A stretch of DNA of 10,939 nucleotides from Candidatus Aenigmatarchaeota archaeon (GTDB lineage: Archaea > Aenigmatarchaeota > Aenigmatarchaeia > QMZP01). The stretch is taken from positions 1 through 10,939 of the forward strand of contig DAOUYM010000021.1 in NCBI GenBank assembly GCA_030666115.1, written 5' to 3'. Of the stretch, positions 6,080 to 10,939 are shown in pieces. How positions within the stretch are numbered: position 1 is the stretch's first letter; each line of letters begins with the position of its first letter. The translations under genes and the position numbers were made by a program. The notes below the pieces were generated by a model, which did not search any database, was not told the origin of the DNA, and saw only the letters and a program-made list of their open reading frames with translations.

Positions 6080-7774
6080 ATGAAGAGGACGATAGAGAAG
6101 TACAAGCTTGTTGTGAACAATGTTCCTGCTGACATAACCATATACGCAGATACTGACAAGGAGTACGTTCCAGTATACGAACTGATATTCCCGATAATAG
6201 AGCCTGCGACAGAGGCTGTCCTTGATTCTGTAAGGGAGAAGATGGTTGAGGAGCTGGAGATACGTCCGGCAGAGATACTCAATCCAGAGGAGGCAGATAA
6301 GATAAAGAAGAAGTTCTCTGAGAGAACAGCAGAACTGATAAAGAAGAAGCTGCCCAACCTGCCTGACGACAAGCAGAAAGCACTGCTCGGGATACTGCTC
6401 CACCAGTCGCTTGGACTGGGTCCCATAGAGATCCTGCTTCAGGACAGAAACCTGGAGGAGGTTGTGATAAACTCTGCCAAGGGACCGATATGGGTCTATC
6501 ACATAAAGCTGGGATGGCTGAAGACCAATCTCACCATCTCGTCAGAGGACCAGATATACAACTACGCTGCCTCTATCGGAAGGAGGGTTGGTGAGCAGAT
6601 AACCAACCTTAACCCGCTCATGGATGCTTACCTGACCAGCGGTGACAGGACTAACGCTACCCTGTTCCCGATAAGTTCCCAGGGCAACACACTGACTATA
6701 AGGAAATTCGCCAGGCGCCCCTGGACCATGACAGACTTCATAGAGATGGGAACCCTGACATCAGAAGTCGCTGCTTTCCTCTGGCTGTCCATACAGTACG
6801 AGCTCAATATTGTGATAGCTGGTGGTACTGCTTCTGGTAAAACATCCTTCCTTAACGCACTGACATGTTTCATCCCGCCAAATCACAGGATTCTTTCCAT
6901 AGAGGATACCAGGGAAATCCAGCTCCCGTACTTCCTTCACTGGGTCCCGCTCACCACAAGGCCTCCGAATCCAGAGGGCAGGGGTGAGGTGACCATGCTC
7001 CAGATCATGATAAACTCCCTTAGGATGAGGCCTGACAGGATGATAGTGGGAGAGATGAGAAGGAAGGAAGAGGCACAGGTGCTTTTCGAGGCCATAAACA
7101 CTGGTCACTCTGTCTATTCCACCCTCCACGCCAACACGGCAGAGGAGGCATTCAGAAGACTGGTCAACCCTCCCATAGACGTGCCTGCTGCCTTGCTGAG
7201 CGGACTGCAGATTATAGCTGTGATGCACAGGGACAGGAGGAGGAACATAAGAAGGGTACTGCAGATAGCTGAACTGATCCCGTCATCAGGGCTCAAGGAG
7301 ACCAGGATAGACCTTAACACCGTCTATCAGTGGATTGCATCCGAGGACAAGATGGCGTCCATTTCCAAGTCGTACAGGGTGATTAACGAGATAAAGCTGT
7401 ACACAGGGATGACTGAGAGGGATATAGAGAAGGACCTCAAGGAGAAGACTGACATACTGGCCTGGATGGTCAAGAACCAGGTCAAGGACATAAACGAGTT
7501 CGGAAGGATAGTTTCTGAGTACTACAGGAACCCGGACATGGTCCTTGGTATGGTCAGGAAGGGCGAGAGTCCGCGTAAGATAGTGGAGAGCCTGGAGAAG
7601 CATATGAAGGGCAGGGTTACGCCTGGTGCTCCACTCAAACCAGTCCTTGTCAGGAGCGTGGAAACCAGGACCGTGCCATCACCAGGTAAAGGGAAGACAA
7701 GCAGACCTGCTACCAGACATGCTAGCAGACCCGCTAGCAGACCCACGAAGCACACCAGATCCGGGAAGAGATAA
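6080..7774 (+). CDS. archaeal type IV pilus / type II secretion ATPase (VirB11/GspE/TadA-like)
   Basis: This 564-residue hexameric-type secretion ATPase powers assembly or retraction of a type IV pilus-like fibre at the cytoplasmic membrane. The N-terminal domain (about 1-200) includes GLGPIEILLQDRNLEEVVIN and the RTNATLFPISSQGNTLTIRKF segment. The nucleotide domain has Walker A GGTASGKT (248-255), Asp box LSIEDTREIQLP (272-283), Walker B RMIVGEMR (320-327) with Glu325, and His box HSVYSTLHANT (343-353). All key residues are present. The C-terminal 50 residues are a basic Ser/Arg/Pro-rich tail with a 12-bp repeat, an unusual addition. The ATG at 6080 has a GGTGAT ribosome site (6069-6074) complementary to the archaeal 16S tail. 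It follows the winged-helix/TM gene; a TadC/FlaJ-type platform gene, commonly next to it, is missing here. Which subfamily (pilus, archaellum-like, secretion) cannot be decided from sequence alone. Confidence 0.95.
   Translation: MKRTIEKYKLVVNNVPADITIYADTDKEYVPVYELIFPIIEPATEAVLDSVREKMVEELEIRPAEILNPEEADKIKKKFSERTAELIKKKLPNLPDDKQKALLGILLHQSLGLGPIEILLQDRNLEEVVINSAKGPIWVYHIKLGWLKTNLTISSEDQIYNYAASIGRRVGEQITNLNPLMDAYLTSGDRTNATLFPISSQGNTLTIRKFARRPWTMTDFIEMGTLTSEVAAFLWLSIQYELNIVIAGGTASGKTSFLNALTCFIPPNHRILSIEDTREIQLPYFLHWVPLTTRPPNPEGRGEVTMLQIMINSLRMRPDRMIVGEMRRKEEAQVLFEAINTGHSVYSTLHANTAEEAFRRLVNPPIDVPAALLSGLQIIAVMHRDRRRNIRRVLQIAELIPSSGLKETRIDLNTVYQWIASEDKMASISKSYRVINEIKLYTGMTERDIEKDLKEKTDILAWMVKNQVKDINEFGRIVSEYYRNPDMVLGMVRKGESPRKIVESLEKHMKGRVTPGAPLKPVLVRSVETRTVPSPGKGKTSRPATRHASRPASRPTKHTRSGKR
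7700..7747 (+). repeat. 12-bp tandem repeat in the ATPase C-terminal tail
   Basis: There are four 12-base units (7700-7711, 7712-7723, 7724-7735, 7736-7747) encoding SRPA, TRHA, SRPA and SRPT. The core AGCAGACCY-GCT is conserved with a few changes. It keeps the frame, so copy number changes only the length of the basic tail. Confidence 0.8.
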
Positions 7775-7831
7775 TTTCTCTGGATTCTGGGCTATTTGAG
7801 TTCTTTGATTCTTTGTTAGCAGAAATTGTTT

Positions 7832-7867
7832 CGAATAATTGGTTGAAGATTATTCGGGCGCCTTTTT
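7832..7867 (+). terminator. hairpin plus T-tract after the ATPase gene
   Basis: A perfect 8-bp inverted repeat, CGAATAAT (7832-7839) and ATTATTCG (7849-7856), has a 9-base loop. It is followed by GGCGCC and TTTTT (7863-7867), 58 bases after the ATPase stop. The shape and T-tract fit transcription termination of the plus-strand block. Confidence 0.55.
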
Positions 7868-7895
7868 AAGTAAATATGATAAATATAATATGCTG

Positions 7896-7938
7896 CCAGA
7901 GGTCATGCCCGGCTGGAATGCTGGCTTATGGCCTCTGG
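7896..7938. other. strong long hairpin of unknown role
   Basis: The left arm 7896-7909 (CCAGAGGTCATGCC) pairs with the right arm 7923-7938: seven perfect pairs (CCAGAGG/CCTCTGG), a T-G wobble, CAT/ATG, a two-base TT bulge and GCC/GGC. That makes about 14 pairs around a 13-base loop. It starts 19 bases past the DUF5343 stop, so on the minus strand it could be a 3' stabilising or termination hairpin, though no T-tract follows. On the plus strand an AT-rich stretch precedes it (7865-7890), so a small structured RNA is also possible. Confidence 0.6.
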
Positions 7939-7957
7939 ACTTTCATCACACATGTGA

Positions 7958-8656
7958 CTATGAGTCTTGTTTTTCTGGTATCAGTTTTGTTTTTAAGTTA
8001 TCGAGTATCGTTTTAAAGTTCTCAATGTCAGCATCATTCTTTATTTCAAAATCTAGATTGATGCCACTACCCGAAATTGATATAGTAGGATAAGTTCCTG
8101 TTATGATTGCTTTTTTTGAATCTTTAGCTTTTTTTGATGTATATGTTTTTCTATCTACTAATTTAGGGGATTTATTTACCTTCTTGTAATGTTCTACTTT
8201 ATTAAGTTCTTCAAGCTCTGGTGATAATTTAATTCCCGCTTCTTTGCATAGATATGTAAATAATTTTGAAGCTTGTTTAGCAGGAAAATCTGTATATTTG
8301 TATTTGAACCTAAAATAATTCACCAAGTCGGGAACACTTGCTTTTTCAATATCAATTTCTTGAATCAGATTCGAATATGCTCTAGTTACCATCTCTTTAA
8401 CCGCTTCTTTATATTTATCTCCCTCTAAACGGAGTTTATCAAAATTATCTCCGATAACATTACCATCATCATCAATTATATTAAAAAATTTCAAGGCAGT
8501 AACAACTTTCGAGGCGTTTGCTCCGGGTGCAATATCATAACTTTTGATAATATTCGCATCTATCTTCTCCATTCTTATCTTCTTTATTTTATCCAAAAAC
8601 GCATGCATCCAGCCCTTTGTTATATAAGGCGCTTTAGCATTCTTATCCGTTTCCAT
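7958..8656 (-). CDS. DUF5343 domain protein, AT-rich and probably acquired
   Basis: This 232-residue soluble protein opens with APYITKGWMHAFLDKIKKI, then GANASKVVTALKFFNIIDDDGNVI at about 46-69, the pattern of DUF5343. That is a helical, probably winged-helix-like domain of unknown function seen in scattered bacteria and archaea, often in variable regions. The C-terminal 90 residues are a basic linker followed by TGTYPTISISGSGINLDFEIKNDADIENFKTIL, a small strand/helix module. The DNA is clearly more A+T-rich than the flanking ATPase and TruD genes and uses AAA, ATT, TTA and GAT, suggesting horizontal transfer. It is oriented against both neighbours. The ATG at 8656 has GGTGAT only three bases away and a TATA-like TTTAAATATAA about 30 bases upstream, so it may be read from a very short leader. 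The family call is from motif memory. Confidence 0.8.
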   Translation of the reverse strand: METDKNAKAPYITKGWMHAFLDKIKKIRMEKIDANIIKSYDIAPGANASKVVTALKFFNIIDDDGNVIGDNFDKLRLEGDKYKEAVKEMVTRAYSNLIQEIDIEKASVPDLVNYFRFKYKYTDFPAKQASKLFTYLCKEAGIKLSPELEELNKVEHYKKVNKSPKLVDRKTYTSKKAKDSKKAIITGTYPTISISGSGINLDFEIKNDADIENFKTILDNLKTKLIPEKQDS

Positions 8657-8682
8657 AATATCACCATTAATCTATAGTTTAC

Positions 8683-8693
8683 TTATATTTAAA
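8683..8693 (-). promoter_or_regulatory. TATA-like box of the DUF5343 gene
   Basis: On the minus strand CTTTAAATATAA lies about 27-37 bases before the ATG at 8656, the usual distance for a leaderless or short-leader archaeal gene. Inferred from position. Confidence 0.4.
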
Positions 8694-8730
8694 GTTATCG
8701 TTAATACCATACAATACGCCAATTTTACGC

Positions 8731-8765
8731 ATAATATGTATAATATGTATAGTATGTATATATGT
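8731..8765. repeat. 9-bp AT-rich tandem repeat in the intergenic region
   Basis: ATAATATGT occurs twice exactly (8731-8739, 8740-8748), followed by ATAGTATGT (8749-8757) and an 8-base ATATATGT (8758-8765), then further TATA-rich sequence to about 8790. The period matches the other 9-bp repeats of the window although the sequence is unrelated. Confidence 0.8.
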
Positions 8766-8817
8766 ATATATAAATATATGTAATATTTACAGTATTACTT
8801 GGACGCCCTCATAATCA

Positions 8818-8851
8818 CAATCCATTTTTTGTTAATCGAAACGTTGGATTG
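8818..8851. repeat. 7-bp inverted repeat just upstream of the truD TATA box
   Basis: CAATCCA (8818-8824) and TGGATTG (8845-8851) are perfect inverted arms around a 20-base spacer, ending 7 bases before the TATA-like sequence at 8858. The position would suit an operator, but arms of this length can occur by chance in AT-rich DNA. Confidence 0.3.
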
Positions 8852-8857
8852 AAAGAA

Positions 8858-8865
8858 TTTATAAT
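8858..8865 (+). promoter_or_regulatory. TATA box of the truD gene
   Basis: TTTATAAT preceded by purine-rich GAAAGAA (BRE-like) lies about 35-40 bases before the candidate start codons at 8893 and 8902. It predicts a transcript with almost no leader. Confidence 0.5.
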
Positions 8866-8892
8866 TCCGGAACGAATACTTCTAAGAATAGA

Positions 8893-8928
8893 GTGACTGA
8901 TATGACAGACATGACAGACGCAACAGAC
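8893..8928 (+). repeat. 9-bp tandem repeat carrying the truD start codons
   Basis: There are four in-frame 9-base units: GTGACTGAT (8893-8901), ATGACAGAC (8902-8910), ATGACAGAC (8911-8919) and GCAACAGAC (8920-8928), encoding MTD, MTD, MTD, ATD. Three of them start with a possible start codon (GTG, ATG, ATG). Confidence 0.9.
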
Positions 8929-10029
8929 ATAAAGACAGAAACAGGTACGAGGGAAAGAGACTACATCACTGATCTCCCCCACATAACCCCTGACCTCAAG
9001 GGAACAGGGGGGAAGATAAAGGAGAAGAACGAGTACTTCCAGGTCGAGGAGATTTCTTTGTACGAGCCCACCGGTAGCGGTAACCATCTCTACGTCAACG
9101 TGACCAGGGAGGGAATAACCACCAGGGACGTTCAGAAGCAGCTTGCCGAAGTCTTCAATGTGAAGCCGGATAAGGTCGGCTGCGCTGGCATGAAGGACAA
9201 GAACGCCAAGGTGACGCAGACCTTCAGTGTTGAGGTGGGTAAGACAGAAGAGGACATGATGGATGACTTCCTGGAGGAGACCATGGAGAAGATTGCCCAG
9301 GCACTTCCTGTTACTGTGAACTGGGTGAGGATGCATAACAACAAGCTCAGAGTAGGCCACCTGATAGGGAACCGGTTCATGATAAGGATTACTGGCCTTG
9401 AACTGGAGCCGATAGTGGCGCTGGAGAGGGCAAGGGCGATATCAGAGAAGATCAAGGTGATCGGACTCCCAAATTTCTACGGACCCCAGAGATTCGGATT
9501 CCGTGGGGAGAACGTGTCCAAGGGCCTGGACATCATACTGGACAAGTACAGGCTTGATGACAAGTGGCTCAGGAGATTGCTGGTATCCAGTTACCAGAGT
9601 TACCTATGTAATCGTTACCTGGCCAAGAGGATTGAGAAGGGACTCTTCGTAAAGATCATCAGGGGTGACATAGCAAAGAAGCATGATACAGGCGGTCTTT
9701 TCGAGGTTCAGGATACGGCTGCAGAGCAGCCCCGTTACGATGCAGGGGAGATAAGCTTCACTGCCCCGATATATGGATCAGGCATGAAGCCGGTGACCGG
9801 GGAGGCGGCAGACCTGGAGGCAGAGGTCCTGAAGGATGCCGGGATGACCATGGACCAGCTCAATAAGGCAGGAGCAGACGGGACCAGGCGGCCAGGCAGG
9901 ATATTCCCCAAGGACATCAACATAGGCAAGGATCCGGATTATCCAGCATCCCTCACAATCACATTCACCCTGCCCAAGGGCGGCTTCGCCACCACCCTCC
10001 TGCGGGAAATCATGAAGGTGCCAGTCTGA
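8902..10029 (+). CDS. truD: tRNA pseudouridine(13) synthase TruD
   Basis: TruD isomerises U13 of tRNA to pseudouridine in the cytoplasm. Family landmarks, numbered from the GTG at 8893 (subtract 3 for ATG 8902), are: IKEKNEYFQVEEI (42-54), HLYVNVTREGITT (65-77), the catalytic segment GCAGMKDKNAK (96-106) with Asp102, NFYGPQRFG (194-202), the SYQSYLCNRYLAKR helix (233-246), SFTAPIYGSGM (288-298), TRRPGR (331-336) and the C-terminal LTITFTLPKGGFATTLLREIMK (354-375). No key residue is missing. The length, 375-378 residues, is slightly short of other archaeal members. The N-terminal 20 residues are a low-complexity Thr/Asp extension made from a 9-bp repeat, so the start is ambiguous among GTG 8893, ATG 8902 and ATG 8911; I chose the first ATG. 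It stands alone, preceded by a TATA box and followed by a T-tract. It has no link to the pilus genes. Confidence 0.96.
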   Translation: MTDMTDATDIKTETGTRERDYITDLPHITPDLKGTGGKIKEKNEYFQVEEISLYEPTGSGNHLYVNVTREGITTRDVQKQLAEVFNVKPDKVGCAGMKDKNAKVTQTFSVEVGKTEEDMMDDFLEETMEKIAQALPVTVNWVRMHNNKLRVGHLIGNRFMIRITGLELEPIVALERARAISEKIKVIGLPNFYGPQRFGFRGENVSKGLDIILDKYRLDDKWLRRLLVSSYQSYLCNRYLAKRIEKGLFVKIIRGDIAKKHDTGGLFEVQDTAAEQPRYDAGEISFTAPIYGSGMKPVTGEAADLEAEVLKDAGMTMDQLNKAGADGTRRPGRIFPKDINIGKDPDYPASLTITFTLPKGGFATTLLREIMKVPV

Positions 10030-10039
10030 GTCTGACACA

Positions 10040-10046
10040 TTTTTTT
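10040..10046 (+). terminator. oligo-T terminator after truD
   Basis: Seven T lie 11 bases past the truD stop, with no hairpin needed, as is typical of archaeal termination. Confidence 0.5.
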
Positions 10047-10079
10047 ATTCCATATCCCTTTAATTTGACAGAACAAAAC

Positions 10080-10103
10080 GGGATCCCGAGTGTTTAGGAT
10101 CCC
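10080..10103 (-). terminator. GGATCC hairpin, terminator-like on the minus strand
   Basis: GGGATCC (10080-10086) and GGATCCC (10097-10103) form a perfect 7-bp stem with a 10-base loop. On the minus strand the stem is followed by GTTTTG (10079-10074), so it reads as an intrinsic-type terminator for the small membrane-protein operon, though about 160 bases past its last stop. Confidence 0.4.
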
Positions 10104-10107
10104 AGAG

Positions 10108-10129
10108 ACGCTTCAATTTATAGCGTTTT
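10108..10129 (+). other. short hairpin with T-tract
   Basis: ACGCT (10108-10112) pairs with AGCGT (10122-10126) across a 9-base loop and is followed by TTT. Weak alone; it is one of three hairpins in the gene-free stretch 10030-10261. Confidence 0.3.
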
Positions 10130-10146
10130 CAGAAAGGTTCATATTA

Positions 10147-10179
10147 GGGGGAGTGTGAGATCAAGTGTGATCTTTCCCC
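10147..10179. other. two-part hairpin in the gene-free stretch
   Basis: An inner perfect stem AGATCA/TGATCT (10158-10163, 10168-10173) closes a four-base AGTG loop. An outer GGGG/CCCC pairing (10147-10150, 10176-10179) is separated from it by an unequal internal loop. It may be a 3' structure of the minus-strand operon or a small RNA element; no gene is visible here. Confidence 0.4.
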
Positions 10180-10261
10180 AGTTGATTTTCCCCAAATTCT
10201 TTAGACTGACAGCCAATATTTTAATTCGTTTCACCCCCTGTTTTCATAAAAAGGACAGGCA

Positions 10262-10528
10262 TCATGCCCCGTCATTGTTTTTACGCGGAGATGACTTTCT
10301 CCAGGACAACCAGTCAAACAGTACTAACAGAATGAGTATGCACCCCATAAACACAAGCAGACCTTCTTTCAAAGTAATCAAAGCAATACCAATAATAATT
10401 GCGAATATCCATCGGATTATAACCGCGCATTTCTTTAACATATCATCCCTTTTCCTCTTTTCTATAATCAGAGACGTAATGAAAAAGATAAGGGCGATAA
10501 AAAGCAAAAACAAACTAAAAATGTTCAT
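10262..10528 (-). CDS. small three-TM membrane protein, second gene of a minus-strand operon
   Basis: This 88-residue protein has three hydrophobic helices at about 3-22, 34-52 and 55-74 and a basic, polar end (SWRKSSPRKNNDGA). Short charged loops (EKRKRDD after the first helix) suggest that loop is cytoplasmic. I recognise no family and see no catalytic motif. Its ATG lies 13 bases after the upstream gene's stop, and a very strong ribosome site (GAGGAGGAGAT, 10543-10533) overlaps that stop, so the two are co-translated. Composition is more A+T-rich than truD and the pilus genes. The strong Shine-Dalgarno use differs from the rest of the window and looks more bacterial. The region may be acquired. 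Confidence 0.75.
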   Translation of the reverse strand: MNIFSLFLLFIALIFFITSLIIEKRKRDDMLKKCAVIIRWIFAIIIGIALITLKEGLLVFMGCILILLVLFDWLSWRKSSPRKNNDGA

Positions 10529-10532
10529 TTTT

Positions 10533-10543
10533 ATCTCCTCCTC
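10533..10543 (-). promoter_or_regulatory. very strong Shine-Dalgarno site
   Basis: On the minus strand GAGGAGGAGAT lies 4 bases from the ATG at 10528 and overlaps the TGA of the preceding gene. It is far stronger than any site in the left 10 kb. Confidence 0.75.
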
Positions 10544-10895
10544 ATTGGTTTTTCGTTTCTTTTGGTTTCTTGAAAACCCTTCTTAATCCCTTCCCCACCG
10601 GGCGGAATATTTTCTTAAACTCTTCATGTGCCGTGGCCGAAACAAAAACAATAGCGAGTACCAAAAAAACACCCAAAATACCTATTAATTTCCATTGCTT
10701 TTCCTTAACCACAGGAGAACTAGGACCAAGAACGTTTATGGTTAACCATATGAATAAAGCAATCTCAATTACAAATAATACAATGACAACGTAATTTCGG
10801 ATAATGAATCTTTTTCGGGTTTTAAACGTATTAATGAGAAGGGTTCCAATTACAGCCAACAACAAAACAAACGCGAGACATAAATATTTAGTCAT
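10542..10895 (-). CDS. small three-TM membrane protein, first complete gene of a minus-strand operon
   Basis: This 117-residue protein has three hydrophobic helices at about 4-22, 34-54 and 68-87, a basic loop (KTRKRF) after the first and a long basic cytoplasmic-looking tail (FKKIFRPVGKGLRRVFKKPKETKNQ). I recognise no family. The ATG at 10895 has AAAGGAGAT five bases upstream. The next gene has the same three-helix plan, so the two might form one complex or be distant paralogues; identity is not obvious by eye. The ATGA at the start overlaps the stop of a possible upstream reading frame, suggesting a longer operon beyond the right edge. A+T-rich like its partner. Confidence 0.75.
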   Translation of the reverse strand: MTKYLCLAFVLLLAVIGTLLINTFKTRKRFIIRNYVVIVLFVIEIALFIWLTINVLGPSSPVVKEKQWKLIGILGVFLVLAIVFVSATAHEEFKKIFRPVGKGLRRVFKKPKETKNQ

Positions 10896-10939
10896 TTTAA
10901 ATCTCCTTTCTTAGAATTAACCCACGTATCCAAAGACCT
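10892..10939 (-). CDS. possible 3' end of an upstream gene
   Basis: Reading the minus strand from the right edge gives 15 open codons (RSLDTWVNSKKGDLK) and a TGA that overlaps the next ATG as ATGA, a common operon junction. Another frame is also open for 13 codons, ending TAA just before the start, so the evidence is only positional. Confidence 0.35.
   Translation of the reverse strand, partial: RSLDTWVNSKKGDLK
10901..10909 (-). promoter_or_regulatory. strong Shine-Dalgarno site
   Basis: On the minus strand AAAGGAGAT lies five bases before ATG 10895 and fixes that start. Confidence 0.7.

Noticed and set aside
5720..6502. Long minus-strand open frame
   Set aside because: It is antisense to the Lys/Glu-rich coiled coil and the ATPase N-terminus; its residues (Cys/Leu/Tyr/Ser-rich) are typical of a shadow of AAG/GAG codons.
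7839..8093. Plus-strand open frame through the hairpin and the DUF5343 3' end
   Set aside because: It reads the hairpin as codons and then the antisense of a recognisable domain.
7775..8892. Insertion sequence around the DUF5343 gene
   Set aside because: No transposase, no matching terminal inverted repeats and no target duplication could be found at the edges of the AT-rich segment.
8815..9360. Minus-strand open frame of 181 codons
   Set aside because: Antisense to truD, whose identity is clear; no promoter or coherent protein pattern.
10030..10261. tRNA or other known RNA gene
   Set aside because: No cloverleaf, T-loop consensus or box C/D pair could be assembled; only simple hairpins are seen. 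The same was true of the other intergenic regions.
10155..10586. Plus-strand open frame of 143 codons
   Set aside because: Antisense to the small membrane-protein genes, which have strong ribosome sites and clean TM patterns on the minus strand.

Overview
The window looks archaeal. Arginine is mostly AGG/AGA and isoleucine mostly ATA. Promoters look like TATA boxes about 25-35 bases before short or near-absent leaders, with occasional GGTGAT or GGAG ribosome sites. The genes include an archaeal VirB11/GspE-type secretion ATPase, two membrane-anchored pilin-like proteins with N-termini typical of DPANN/Altiarchaeota-type archaea (K-G-F-LLSLDAMIAI, KKAQ-VYSMIVLL), and an archaeal-style TruD. 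The lineage cannot be fixed from this window.

Layout. Bases 1-96 hold the 5' end of a minus-strand gene. A divergent TATA region follows. The first plus-strand block is a DUF3467 protein (213-647), a large pilin-like surface protein (695-2626) and a second pilin-like protein overlapping it by 10 bases (2617-3834). A small AT-rich minus-strand gene (3849-4133) interrupts the block and shares a 50-base divergent promoter with a cysteine-rich anchored exoprotein (4192-4944). That gene runs straight into a 12-unit, 9-bp tandem array (4935-5042). A second plus-strand block has a winged-helix-like plus two-TM protein (5107-5988) and the ATPase (6080-7774), and ends in a hairpin/T-tract. An AT-rich segment (about 7860-8890) carries a strong hairpin, a minus-strand DUF5343 gene (7958-8656) and a 9-bp AT repeat. 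TruD (8902-10029) follows. Bases 10030-10261 hold several hairpins and no gene. The end is a minus-strand operon of two small three-TM proteins with very strong Shine-Dalgarno sites, preceded by a possible partial gene. No gene-free stretch exceeds 300 bases.

How the genes may work together. The two pilin-like proteins carry class III-type N-termini, 16 and 11 N-glycosylation sequons, and lie in the same neighbourhood as a retraction/assembly-type ATPase. Together with the Cys-rich exoprotein and the winged-helix/TM protein they plausibly form an archaeal type IV pilus-like or secretion apparatus. The expected TadC/FlaJ platform protein is not in the window.

Most unusual signals. (1) Three-codon (9-bp) tandem repeats sit at the start of three unrelated genes. 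(2) The 9-bp array spans a stop codon, and its G-rich strand contains twice the exact 15-mer known as the thrombin-binding G-quadruplex aptamer. (3) Codon usage changes sharply inside the second pilin-like gene. (4) A G8 tract lies in the large surface-protein gene.
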